From assembly GCF_902362185.1 (NCBI RefSeq), contig NC_044499.1:11003764-11067763 (forward strand): 64,000 nucleotides of DNA, read 5' to 3'. The translations under genes were made by a program, and so were the position numbers. This document shows positions 47,829-60,621 of this stretch, one piece after another. The notes under the pieces are model-generated. The model worked only from the letters and a program-made list of their open reading frames with translations. It was not told the origin of the DNA and did not search any database. The number at the start of each line of letters is the position of its first letter. Within the stretch, counting starts at the first letter, position 1. The DNA is from Chanos chanos (taxonomy: Eukaryota > Chordata > Actinopteri > Gonorynchiformes > Chanidae).

Positions 47829-50332
47829 TTACTGAACCAGCTGAAAAAAAAAAATTGTTCTGTTATAAGGCATACTACTAAGACATTTTAAATGTTGAAC
47901 AGACAGGAAAGTTTCCAATAGCTCAAAAGTGAAAGCTGGAAAAGGTGTGTTAGAGAGGGGAAGCAAAGAACACAGAATATTACCAGAGTACTGTCCATGC
48001 CATGGGCGGGGTGACTGAAGTGTTGACCCTGGTATGAACTGGAACTGAAAGTTATTTGGGGTCATGTGGCCTGACCTAGCGTGAGAGTACAGAGACACTG
48101 AATGATGGGGATTTTTTTTCTTTGTCCAGGTCTTGTTATTCTTTATTAATTAAAAAATACTTTACCTAGTGGGTGTGTTTACAGAGATGGGTGTCCCTTC
48201 AAGTGAAGGCAACATGGTTAGTGATGCAATATGCAAGAACCTCATAAAACAATACATACTTTAAGATAGTCCCATAGAGCCAAATAGTGTTTCTTGTTGC
48301 TTTTTAGGCATTACATTATAAAATGATTTAATAAAGTGTTCAAACTTCACCACCCCTAGAACTCAGACCACACATGTCAATTTTACCATACTTACTAAAT
48401 CCACGTTCCTGCAAAGAATTAAAACTGGACCCTGAATTGGCAGAGCCTGGGGGAGTCTGGTCAATGCAAGGAGAAGTGTGTAAATATTCAGTCATTTCAC
48501 AGGAACAGAACAATATGATGTTGTAATGCTGAAACATAGTGAGGGGAAAATATTACTATTCAAGTGTTGGTACTCACTGCCAGGCTATGACCTGAGTGGA
48601 TGTCTCTGAACCTTTCCAGGATATCTCCAGATTGGCTGTGGCTGTCAGATGTAAAACAAAACAAATTCCACAGTTTCAATGCATTTTGAGAAAAACTGAT
48701 AATAATCTCACTCTCATTGCCTTTGGATTTTATTTTAAATTCTGAGTTAGAGACGGCTGTCTGTGCTTTTAGACCCATAGGGTAGAAGACTTGAACTCCT
48801 GGTTGAGGAGCCTTCATCCATATTACTATCAAAGCTAAGACCTAAAAGCACCATGTTAGAGCATGTGGGGGGGGGGGGGGGTCCACCTACCCCAGACTTC
48901 GGGAACGGGGAGTAACTATATAAGAGCAGAGAAGAAACATGAGATGTATAGACAGTGTAAGTGTTTCTTTGATATAATACATTTTGACAGTCTCACAAAG
49001 CGTTGCCTCTTTTAAAAGCAAATGAATGCCCCTTCTTACCAGGGGATGTAACAGCCACTGGAAGAGACATCCTTCGAGTGTTTCTTTTGAGGGAGAGGAG
49101 CAGAATTTCTTGATTAATGTGACATAATTAATGCAACATACTCAAACCATTCTTAAAAGACATGCATACATAAGTAATACCCAATAATCACGTGGTCATT
49201 AATTATGGTGCAAGCATTTTACCCATTTGTTTGAAATGTCCCTGGTGATACCTGTAAAGAAAGAAATGGTGTCCACATCAAGTTAAGAAAAAGTCTGGAG
49301 TGAACAAGAGATGACATACAAAAAAAAAAAAAAAAAAAACATATAAAGTGATACACAAGAATCAACACAGGCTCACTGGCAGTCTCAACCTCCTCTGAGA
49401 AAGTGGTTTCAGAAGTTCTGCGTTCTCTCTTTTCAGCTCCGACACTTGTCTGGTAAGACATAAATTCGACATGAATGTGAGGAGAAAAAGAGAATTTTTT
49501 TTAAAGGGTAGGATCAAAGTGTTGATTATTGAAACGATTCATAGGATTAATTGTTTTTCACCTGTAACACTGATCATTGACCTCCTTAAGCCTTCTCTCC
49601 AGCTCTGTGGACTTGTGTCTAAAGAAAGCTATGACTCTTTCTTTCTGTTTGCGTTGGAACAGATCAATCTAATACACATACACATACATCTTTAAATGCC
49701 ACGCTTGAAATGTATTAGTGTGCAAATATGTAAAGGTGTGTGCTTCAGTTATAACAATCATTATGTTTTCTGAGGATATGGACATTTATGCTTATATACA
49801 CTCACTGGAGTAAGCACAAAGAAGCAGTAGCTTTCATGAAGAACAATATGTAAATGAAATATTACAAGTGTTATTTCATTAAGTATTACAACCTGTGCAA
49901 TGTGCTCCATTCGAGTCTGAATAAGTTTCATGGGGTCTTTGAAAAAGACCTGCTCTTGAGGCTTCATCTTCTCAAGAAATGATAAGTGTGGGTTTCAGAG
50001 ACAGAGGAAATAATTATGAATTTGGAGTGTCAAAAAGAGAAAAAGCACTGTTTATTTTAGAAATACATCGAGTCTAACACCACTAACCTGCTCAGATATT
50101 GGAAGGTAGTTGCAGTTGGTGTGACACACAGAACATTGCTCTAAGGGGAGAGATAAACTAACGTGATTAAGAAAGGTCAACTTCAGTATAAATGTACAAC
50201 TGAAATCAGAGGAGATGCGCAAATATCCTTACTAAGATTTATGCATCTCTCGCAGAATATATGACCACAGCTGGACACAGCGAAGTTTTGCCCAGATGTC
50301 TGAAAGCAGGCGTTACAGTGGAACCACTCCAT
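47829..50332 (-). CDS. rnf212b: RING finger protein 212B
   Basis: Meiotic RING E3-like protein of the ZIP3/RNF212 group, which marks crossover sites on the synaptonemal complex. Exons on the minus strand: 50233-50332, 50088-50140, 49893-49970, 49562-49668, 49377-49449 in exact phase; then less certain small exons near 49226-49251, 49040-49070, 48870-48893, 48585-48648 and 48393-48465; last exon about 47829-48095. The N-terminus MEWFHCNACFQTSGQNF has the C-x2-C start. SSCGHIFCERC and QCSVCHTNC complete the RING. Next come KPQEQVFFKDPMKLIQ and a coiled coil (IAFFRHKSTELERRLKEV, VSELKRENAELLKPL). The tail is Ser/Pro-rich. The last exon has the family word MTPNNFQFQ. Human RNF212B is also near HOMEZ. 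The final residues are uncertain because a possible donor and acceptor lie inside the last exon. Confidence 0.88.
48867..48882. repeat. Poly-G run in rnf212b
   Basis: A run of about 14 G beside a predicted tiny exon of rnf212b. The run may lower confidence in the local sequence and in that exon's edge. Confidence 0.8.
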
Positions 50333-50962
50333 CCCAAAACCTCGGTATATGGGACAGTGGGATCAAACAGAGTATATTTTCAGGTACATTTATCATGCCA
50401 AAATATAACATCAAATGTAACATATCATACATGACTTTATGGTGCTGTACTAATTTGAAAAAGTATGTTTTCATATGTATATTTGGACGTAATTAAGATA
50501 ACCTAAATGAGACCATTGTCATACTGAAGTAATCAAAAAACGGTTGTGTGATAGTTAAGCCTTGCTATGCTAGTTAGTTACCACTGAGTCAGAGCCTTCC
50601 AACGGCTCTGCACTGAGTTAAAGATGCTTACTTAGATGTAACTCACTTTAACCGAGAAGTGTCGTAGGGAGCTAGCTGAATTCGCTCTGACTTCGAAACT
50701 TTTGCAAAGCAAAGCAGAGGTTAGCTTACCTATTTTGTTCGTTAGAACTTAACTTCGTGTTGGACAAGCTTGTTACTGTATTAACCTGTTATGGACCTTC
50801 GTTTAATTAAATCTGAGCATCTTTCTCCTTTGAGAGTACTAGAGAAGACATGGAACGTGTGATAAAAATGTCCGCGTGCTGTTCTTACACCAGACAAAGT
50901 TGGCATGAATGTGTCACAGGAGTTAGTGCGTGGTTGTTAGTTATTTTACCGGTTCTGGCGAG

Positions 50963-51010
50963 GCAATTTTAATATACTGTACAGTATACTGTACAGCAAT
51001 TTTAATATAC
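50963..51010. repeat. Perfect palindrome flanked by 15-base direct repeats
   Basis: GCAATTTTAATATAC occurs at 50963-50977 and again at 50996-51010. Between them lies TGTACAGTATACTGTACA (50978-50995), which equals its own reverse complement over all 18 bases. Confidence 0.9.
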
Positions 51011-51535
51011 AATTTTAATTTACTTTTTATGATGCCATTTTGACCTGATTGGTGTCTTTTGGCGACAGCGTTAATCATTTTATTAGTGTGGGTTCTACCA
51101 ACTTATGAACAAGTTCTCAATCAAGATAAACTGCAGCATTACTATATGGTACCACTAATGAGCTCTGTAAAATGTAAAGGGTTTTGTGTGTCCTCAGAGA
51201 TCTCAGACAACAACTATAACGACAAACCATAGCTTCAATGACCCGACATACATGTGGTGATCATTATTGGGTCTGCTAGAGATGAAGACAGTCATCCATA
51301 TTTTTGCTAATTTTTGGATACTGACACTTCTTGATCTAAGAGATGTTCAGCCACACACCTAATGTAGAACTTTGACACCAATTATGTTCAATGCATGTCC
51401 TGTAGCAGTAGGTTCACTGTGTGTTTGAATTTGGACAGCACCAACCATAAAGGTTAATAAAGCAAATATACCATCTATCCAAGAGACTGTTTAGGAGACC
51501 AGAAGTTCTGCATATTTTGGATGTAGCTATCCTCA

Positions 51536-51670
51536 GTCCAACACATCTAATTCAGATCCTCAACAAAATGGTCCGGCCCTTGTTTAGCTGAGCCAGGTGT
51601 CTTCAGATATGTTAGAGCAGCAAGACATGTGTAGCGCTAGAGCCCTCCAGGGGCAGGATTGGGGAATACT
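51536..51670. mobile_element. Degenerate teleost dispersed repeat
   Basis: The words CCAACACATCTAATTCAG, TTAGCTGAGCCAGGTGT and CTCCAGGGGCAGGATTGGGG belong to a short non-autonomous repeat that I recall from many fish genomes. Ends and target duplications were not defined. Confidence 0.45.
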
Positions 51671-52173
51671 GCACTACAATACCATTTACAAAAAACCCCC
51701 AAAACAAACAAACTACAAAACAGAAGAAATACAGCCCTACAGTATGCAACACTTTGAATGTTTTAAACAATTTCAAATCTTTAACAGTTTGAATTCAAAC
51801 TTGCCCTTTATATTTTATAAGGACCAAAGCGAGAAGAACCCACACTGAATTTTATTCAAAGACAGATTAACAGGTATGCACATGCATAGCTAGTGCTTCC
51901 ATATTAAGAATTACACATTAGGCCAGTCAAGGTATCAAATCCCCCTCCTGGAAATTTACTCCAATATAAAATTTTGTAGTAAATCTCCGTGTAGCCCAAC
52001 TGGCTACAGAAGGAATTCTCTTAAAAGGCCTTGATTAGCTGGATCAGGTCATAACTAAGTTGTTACAAGAGCATCAATCCTCAGGAAGTCCCTGGATTTA
52101 GCTGTTTGAAACAAGGAGTTCTTTTTTCTGAGGGCCAAAGCTACAGAAGCATCTCACTTTGGCAGTCACACCT

Positions 52174-54029
52174 TTACTCTGCCACAACAGTCAGTGGGCC
52201 TAGTACAGTTCTCTGACTCAGCCCTTGGGAATCTGTAAAAACACACCAAAAAGATTCTTTTGAAATAGTGAATTAGAAGTTTCATCCAGCTATGCAAATA
52301 CAAGATACTTGGCAGTCTTAATTGAGTGAACAGAATTAGAAACAATTATTGAAATAAGATGTGCAAGTTATACCTACTAACCTGAGTCAATGTCCCTTCT
52401 ATTTCTGGATCGGCAGTTTGTGTCACAGCATGTGCAGAGTGCACTCTGAGAAGGATCATCAAGCAGCTCCCACCTGCAAAATAAGTGTGTTTAAGAGGGC
52501 AAGGGGTAACATGCCAACCGCAGTGTTTTATTAAAACTGATCTGTACCCTCCATTTGTTTTGTCATAATGGCAAGCTTTTTTGCTGTTGTCCAGGTCATT
52601 TGGATCCCAAGCCAAAAGTGTACAGTGGATGTATATCTGGGGAAATATAACCAAGGTTAGGAGTCATCCTACACATCACAACACATTTCATTGAAGTTGC
52701 TACTCACTTCCTCTCCAAGAACAAACTTGAAGGCTTGGAGATACAACCTGAGCTCAGAGACCCTTTTTCTTGGTAGAAACCTTGAATTTGTCTTCTTGCT
52801 ATCTGTTAAACAGCTACAAAATGATCAAGTTGTCATTTAAAATGAAAATTAGTATTACTCAGCATCTTAAATATGAAATGGCCCAACCCCTTGCCATTCA
52901 TATAGTCCTACCCTTTGTTGGTTATGATCGGATATAAATGGCTCTCTGGTCCAAGTTCTGGGGTGATGGAAGCCACACATTCCTCCATCAGTAGCAGCAG
53001 AGGCTGATGGCCTTGCTGTGCCACTGAGGCTTCAATGGGGATAACTGATCCCAGAGAGAATGTGGTAGATGGAGATGGGCCACTGAAGTCATCTACAACA
53101 TTCAGAAGATCAGGTGAGTCTTAAGACCAGCATCATCATACGTCACCATGTACTGTACATACCCTTCATTAATCCCATGTGGAAGATCAGCTCCCCTTGA
53201 CCATATGTATGAAAAAACACTGGATCAAAACGGGGTGGACCCCAGTCACTGGGCCTACACAAATTAGGCACAAAATAATTTCACCACACAGACTGATCCA
53301 AGCTAGGGTGGTGCAAAAAAGAAAGATTGCCAGGTTTTCCCTGCATAGTGTTAGCTATTGTCTTCTGAAATATTCAGTTTAACACCTTTGGTAAAACCAT
53401 AAATACTTAAATGTTGGATTATTCAGCTTACTTTTCATAAGCACAGACAACTAAATGAGAGAAGACAAAGTCTCCTTCAGTAGTCAAGTTGTTCATATAC
53501 ACCAGCTCATCTCCAGTCACCTATGACAAATAATTTTAAATCAGATTTACTCACACGCACCATCAAGTCCATAGTGGCATTTAACACAAACAATAACTGG
53601 TCCATAATATTGTTGCCAAGCTAAAAACCACGACTCACCTCCCATAAACAACTGAAACATGACTGTCAAAACTGCTAATTGAAAAAAACTTACTAATCTC
53701 ATGAAATTACAGTCATTGAACTCAGCGTGGAACAGAGCCTCGCCTCCTCCCCCAGGCTTTGCAGAAAAACTAGAGGGAGAACAATCACCCAGCCTGAGAA
53801 GTGAAGGGTCTATTAATGACTGAGTTTCAGCCCATTTCAGGGAGATGGAGTTTGTGCCGCAGTCCACGGTGACAGCTAAAGGAAAAATCAAAAGCTAATT
53901 AAAGTACTGTGATAACAAGAAAGTTACCTCATAACTGTTTAAAAAAAAAACAAAAAAACACATACCACCATGTACCACAGAAAAAACAACCAAGCTAAAA
54001 ACTAGCACACCAGGCAAAAAATAAGCCAT
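52174..54029 (-). CDS. ZP3-type egg-coat glycoprotein, copy 1
   Basis: Egg envelope (chorion) protein with a zona pellucida domain, normally secreted by oocyte or liver and polymerised outside the egg. Nine exons: 53966-54029, 53694-53875, 53432-53520, 53163-53254, 52912-53092, 52708-52813, 52548-52636, 52382-52473, 52174-52232. All phases agree, giving 317 residues. A signal peptide (FLPGVLVFSLVVFSVVHG) is followed by the ZP-N half (VDCGTNSISLKW, VVCAYEK). The ZP-C half has EECVASITPELG, NKGCLTDS, IYIHCTLLAWDP and LCTCCDTNC. The furin-type site RSRNRR is followed by a short hydrophobic TVLGPLTVV resembling the external hydrophobic patch. No transmembrane segment follows, as in many fish ZP proteins. 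A CATAAAAA TATA-like word lies about 40 bases upstream. It lies tandem with a paralogue to its right. Confidence 0.93.
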
Positions 54030-55907
54030 CCTGACAGAATAGTGAAATCCAACTTGACCAGATTGTTTTTATGCACCCTTGCTAACAGTCCATGAAACTT
54101 GTTAAATGACTAATAATTGGAACAGAGTGTACTAACAATTCTAATGAACTTCAGCTGTTGATCTAGCCTTAAAGGAGCAGAAGCCAACTCACCAGTTGAG
54201 AACTGGGCACTTAATTAAACCATGAATATACCAATTAGTAAATCATTCAATATATTAAAATCATAAGCAAATGTTTCCATCATAGAACAATGTTATCAAT
54301 AAGTCATTTTATCTTTGCACATTTTCTGACATATCACCTTCTCCTTTATGTACTTCGGGTTTGAAAAGTGAAATGTGAAACCAGATGCCTTCTTTATTAA
54401 AAGGCTCTAATTAATCTTTCCATGGGGAATGGAACAATAATTTATGAATTTCCCTGGATATTACCTGTTTGAACATGTGTGTGCATTATACCACATCTTC
54501 TCAGTTTGTATTTATATAAACATGTACGCAAAGTCTGAATCTTCGATTGAGACTTTTAATGGCAATGTATTTGTTTGAATTTTAATCAACAGGGATGTGA
54601 CACGTTTACACAGAAACCCCATAAATACGGTCATAACTCCTTCCTTAAAGGTTTATCTTCAGGTTGTTGCTTGCGTCTTTGACTCTCGCTCGTGTTCCGA
54701 GTGTAAATCCCAGTATGCGCGAGTACTGAATGGGCACAAACGTGAAACTATTTGACATGAACGTGGCGTTAAGTGCCCTATGATCCTCAGGTTAAACTGG
54801 AAGAACAAAGTTGAACGTCCCTGCAAAATGTGTTGTATCATAATATGGGCCAGACATTTTTCACGTTTGTTATTCTAAAACTATATTGACTATCTTTCTG
54901 CACAGCTATAGTTCAACTGAATGATTAAATAAACTTGAACTCCTATATTCACTGGAGTAAACAAGGCAAAACATGAGAAATGTTTCAGTGTATGCTACTA
55001 TGACAACTTGTAAATTTAACTTTAAGGTGCATGGTAACCATTATCATGGACATTGTGGGCTTAACCTTTCTTAGAAATTTGGAGATATAGTCACATGTGA
55101 AGTTAACATCCACAATTCTCAATTTTACACATTGGAAGATTATGGAGACTGGGTGATCTTGGAGGACGAAGCATGCTCACTCATCGACCGATTATGATTT
55201 TGTTCCTGAGTCTATAGTGCTCAAATACACAGGTGCAAAAAAAATTAGGAAAGAAACCTCATCACTGCCTCACTGTGACAACTGCAAAAACAAATGTATG
55301 AACATTAGGCTAATGAACATAGTAGCATGAAGTGGGGAGAGGGGGATGCTTAATCAATGTTGAAAAATATGAACAAATGAAAAATGAATAAAAACACAAA
55401 GCAATAAGCCATTTGTAATGTGATGTTATTTAATAAATAAATGACCTTAACACACAGAACATCTATTTGTTTAGTAATCCACAGATGTCTAAAAGTTAAG
55501 ATCCAGTGTATGACCACACCATTAGGTGTCCTACACCCTAGACTGCCTGAAAAATAGACACAGCCTTTGACAGGTATTGGAAAGACATTGTCTTTGCAGC
55601 TTTTGAATGGAGTTAATATTATAAAGCAACAGAATACACAGACACATCAAGTACAATATCCCTTCCACACCAGTCACTTCATCCCTAGAAAATGAGAGCC
55701 ATTAAATCAGTTCTCCAATACTGAAGATAGTAGCCAAAGAGTCTTCAAACCATTACTGCATGCAAACATCTTGGCTGAAGGCAGAACTTGGTAATACCTG
55801 CTCCTGTCAAAATAGGATGGGTCACATACCAAAGACCTTTGAATTTATAAAGAAAATCATTTGCAATTCATAGAACAAGGTCACCAACCTTAAGTTAGTG
55901 GAGGATG
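54030..55907. other. Intergenic gap between the two ZP3-like genes
   Basis: AT-rich, no gene or clear repeat seen. It carries the promoter of copy 1 at its left end and the 3' flank of copy 2 at its right end. Confidence 0.5.
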
Positions 55908-57761
55908 CTAGCTTGCGTCATGGTCCACCTGGTCCAATGCTTCAGTTATAATTAGTGGTCCCAATACAGCATTCTGAACCAGACCCTGGGGTTCTGTGGA
56001 TGCATGTGTTTATCACAACCAAGCATCAAAAATGAAGATGCCATAACACATCTTAAATGGTCTACAGAAAATGAAACTTAGCTCCACATACCAAATTCAA
56101 GTTCTCTCCTTTTTCGCTTTCTACAGGTTGAATCACAGCACCTGCAGAGACCATTCTGGAATGGGTCATCGAGATGCTCCCATCTGTGAAGTCATAGAAT
56201 GTGTTTAGTGCATCATATTCTTGGAAATAACTACCCAGCAGGCAATACAGCACAACAGAATTTGGATCTGTGATAAAGGGACGTGAGCACAACAGACAAG
56301 AGGAAAACAAAACAGGTTTAAAGAAACAACAAAATCATTACCCTCCAAGTTCTTTGTTGTAATGGCAAGCCTTTTTGCTTTCATTCAGATCCTTGGGATC
56401 CCATGCCAAAAGCTTACAATGGATAAACACCTAAAATAAATGGACAGGAATGGAACAAGCGCAGCTATGCCATAATGAGATGGAAGTTTGTGACAGTAAT
56501 ATTCCACTCACGTCCTCTCCAACCGCAAACCTGAAGGTCTGCAGTAAAAGTAATATTGAAGAAGAGTCGGTTCTTGGATGAAACTTGGAGTGTCCAGTCA
56601 CACTGTCAACAAGACATCTAGGTAGTATAAAAAGAAAGACCTTTCAGCAATAACTTGACAATCACTTCAATATTTAATAAACTCTTCCTGCAAACACACA
56701 GAACTCATCCCGTTTAAGGCAAGGAAATTCACATCTACCCCTTGTTGGTGATGACTGGGTAGGTCTGGCTCTCTGGTCCCAAATGTGGGCTTGTGGAGGC
56801 CAAACACTCCTCCAAGAGAAGGATTAGTGGTTGGTGGGCTTCCTGTTCTACTGCGAACCAGATGGGGATGAAAGAGCCAAAAGGAAAGGAGTTGGAGAGA
56901 GCAGGTCCATTTAGATCCTCTGAGTGGTCAAAAAACAAACAAACAAACAAACAAAAAGTCTTCATACCATTGCCCATTAGTCTCATTTCCTTCCTTAATC
57001 AGTAATGTGCTTACTATTAAGAAGCCCCATGACAAAGACTAGCCCCCCATGTCCTTTTATATCACCAACTGGTTTCAGATATGGAGACTCCAAGCCATCA
57101 GGTCTGCATGTGGAAAAAAAAAAAAAAAAAAAGAGACATGTTAACAGGCAAATGAAAAAGAATCCTCCATATGGCCTTACATTGAAGCAGACTAAAAGTG
57201 ACACTACCTTTCATAAACACACTTAATCGGAAAGGAGAGGGCTGGTGATTTGATCTTTGCTTGAGGCCTGTGGGTTAACTGGTTCTCAAAGATCATCTTA
57301 CTTCCTGTGAACTAAGGTAGAGTATGAAATAACTTCACAAACGGCATAAAAAACAGCCAGTGACCCTACTTAGATTTCCACAGAAGGTGTGAAGCATACA
57401 TTACCCTTCGTTTGAAAAGGCAATCGGTTAATCGATAGTGAAATGTTGCCACCCCTCCACCGGCATCCAAACGAGAATAGCTTGATGCATGACAGTTGCC
57501 AAGGAAAAGACGGGAAGGCTCCTGAGCCAGAGCCTCGCTCAATGGCCATGTAACCTCTACTGAGTCTTTTCCACATTTTATTTTGATATCTGTGGAAAAT
57601 AAAGAAATAAATCTCTTTTACGTAGTTTATCGCAAGATTGGTCTTCGGTGAAGAATATGTGTGCGGTTAACATAAACAAGATTTCAGAGAAGTTTACCGT
57701 CACTCGACAAAACTACCACCGTAACCGACAAGAGTATTACACCGTGCCACGCGCAGGCCAT
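55908..57761 (-). CDS. ZP3-type egg-coat glycoprotein, copy 2
   Basis: Paralogue of the gene at 52174-54029, on the same strand, with the same nine-exon plan. Exons: 57698-57761, 57405-57589, 57208-57311, 57015-57103, 56739-56919, 56512-56617, 56342-56430, 56092-56183, 55908-55993. Phases agree, giving 331 residues. Six of the nine exons have lengths identical to copy 1 (64, 181, 106, 89 and 92 bases, with 89/92 in shifted use), and the ZP-C exons are closest. The signal peptide is GVILLSVTVVVLSS. ZP words include KCGKDSVEVTW, IKCVYERP, EECLASTSPHLG, GCLVDSVTG, VFIHCKLLAWDP and LCRCCDSTCRKRKRR, the last being a furin-type site. NAVLGPLIITEA follows, then a 17-residue tail. No membrane segment. 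It is divergent from nedd8, whose ATG lies 607 bases away. Confidence 0.93.
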
Positions 57762-58367
57762 GTTTAAATTACTGAAATGATCTGCACCTGCACTGGTAAC
57801 CCTAGACAATATTTGTACCATTCAGCGCATCGCCACTGACAACTGAAACTACCCTCACCTGATGAACGCCAATAAAAGACGCAAATTATAAGCGTGAGAG
57901 ATGGGAATTGCTGTTTGCCAGTGAAACTATAATGTTTACGGTAGTTTCATAAAGTTAATCACAATTTGAGTAGTGAAATAAACATATTTCCACTGTTCTC
58001 AACCCAGTGTAATATAATAGTACTACGGTGACAAAACTGATGCAATCAATCTTTATGCTGCAATCGATCTTTAAAAATGAAACATTTAAGACAAACGCTT
58101 GTTCCACGGTTGTGAAAGAATGGGATGAAAAGCAATTGTCCCCCTGATGGAACATTCAAAATTACATGGAATGGTTAGCGAACAGCACGGAAATGTCAGG
58201 GAGTAACACAGGAAGTTCAAAGAATCTTGTACAGGAAGCTACAAGGAGGAGCAGAGGCAATTTATTTAACTAAATCTTTTTGTATTGTCTCAAGGGTGTA
58301 TGAATATTATTTGACGAGTTATCACACGTATTTATTCAGTTTTGCATGTTGATGCGCAGCTCTCAAA
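57762..58367. promoter_or_regulatory. Divergent promoter region of ZP3-like copy 2 and nedd8
   Basis: The 606-base gap separates two genes transcribed away from each other. Near the ZP gene are two E-boxes of CAGGTG/CACCTG type (about 57784 and 57856), a class bound by FIGLA at egg-coat genes. Near nedd8 is an ETS-like CAGGAAGT (58209-58216). These are short words that occur by chance, so their role is inferred only. Confidence 0.35.
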
Positions 58368-59136
<769 letters not shown>

Positions 59137-60621
59137 TCTTGCCAGCCATGGGATTGTCACTCACCCGTCACATTGCCACGCAGAGCGTGTTGTTGCCAAA
59201 TGGCTTTGGTGCTGAAAGCAACACCTCATGAAACAAATGGACTTTCTGCTTTAAAAATCTCCTTGTGTAGATTATGTTATGGTCACAATGAGAAGTTTTG
59301 TTTGATTTGAGGTAATGTACAGTGTTTTGGTTGTGTACAGTGTTTAGAGCACTGGTTATTTTGCCTGTGAATAAACATTGATTGTCTGAAGGACAACATG
59401 GATGATGGTATGAATTCAGCAGTCACTGACAAGAGATTATTTGCTTTGGTTGCACAAAAAAAATGCCTGTTTTCAGGTTCACAGCAGAGATTTCAAAGCC
59501 TGTTTTCTCAAAGTTTATTTTAAAAATAAGATGGGACAATACAATTGTAGTCAGTTCATCCAATAAATCGCCTGTCCCTATGCTCCTCCTTGTACCCACC
59601 CCTCTCATTATGTTTGTTTATTTATTTATTTATTTTTTTGTGGATAGAGGGAAGTGTGGTCTTTTTGTGGTAGGCCCACACAACCTGTACAACCAGTCAT
59701 CTGATATTCATTAGAGTGTCTGAAAGAAAATTAAATTCCTGTGTCTTCTTACATAAAGAGAACAAAAGAATAATGTTAGCAGGTTCTCAAGAGGCCTCAA
59801 TACAGCCTCAAGTCATAAATATAGATTTTCACACTCACACAGAAACACACATTTAAAAATCAAAATTGTAAATCCAACACACTTTCAGGAACATCATGAG
59901 ACTCTGATTAACCATAAAAAAATAAATGAAGGACAGAAATAATAGACAAGGTGAACAATGGGAAAGTGTGTGCAGTGTAAGGCTTATGGCAGGGGCTGAT
60001 CATGAAGCTTACTGACAAATGGTAGCTGTTGTACTTCGGATATAATGGATATCACACATTATTGATTGCAAAGGTCCTTTAGTAATGTCAGGATGGTTTT
60101 CCTCCAAAAACATCTGCACAGGTTAACAATCTATACATTCTCTCCCAGAATGCCCAGTCACATGGTAAACAATAAACTAACAAGAAAACCTAACTGCATA
60201 TATCTTGAAAAAATTTCCAGAGAATCTTTAACTGCCTTGCTCTGAATGCACATTGGTACAAACTGATCTTAATGTTAAGTGGGATGGAATATATAATGGA
60301 AAGCAGTCCATGTGAGGAGAATAGAGTGAATGACCTTGCTTACTCAAGAGGTATTACGGCAGAGCATATTGCAAAACAAATACTGAGGGTGCAGCTGAAT
60401 TTCTTTGACCAATCAATTAAACTGCAGGGAGGGTTAACTGCACAGAACAGTTTATGAAGGCTTGTTGTCAACCAGAAATAGAGTGTTTATAATATAGAGT
60501 GTGGACAACTGCCAGATAATGTGAGTATACATCTGGCTTGGGCTGATCTGTTAGAGAGCCAACTGAGAATTGGATCAGACTGATTTCTGTCTGTAAGCGA
60601 TGAATGATTGACAGTTTCTTG
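59137..60621. other. nedd8 3' UTR and intergenic gap before ap1g2
   Basis: No further gene. AATAAA at 59370-59375 fits the nedd8 3' end. A (TTTA)n-like run lies at about 59612-59637. ap1g2 converges from the right. Confidence 0.5.

Larger units (their letters stand above)
50333..52173. other. Intergenic region between rnf212b and the first ZP3-like gene
   Basis: No gene seen. It contains an 18-base palindrome between direct repeats (50963-51010) and a degenerate dispersed repeat (51536-51670), both listed separately. Open frames are short. Confidence 0.5.
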
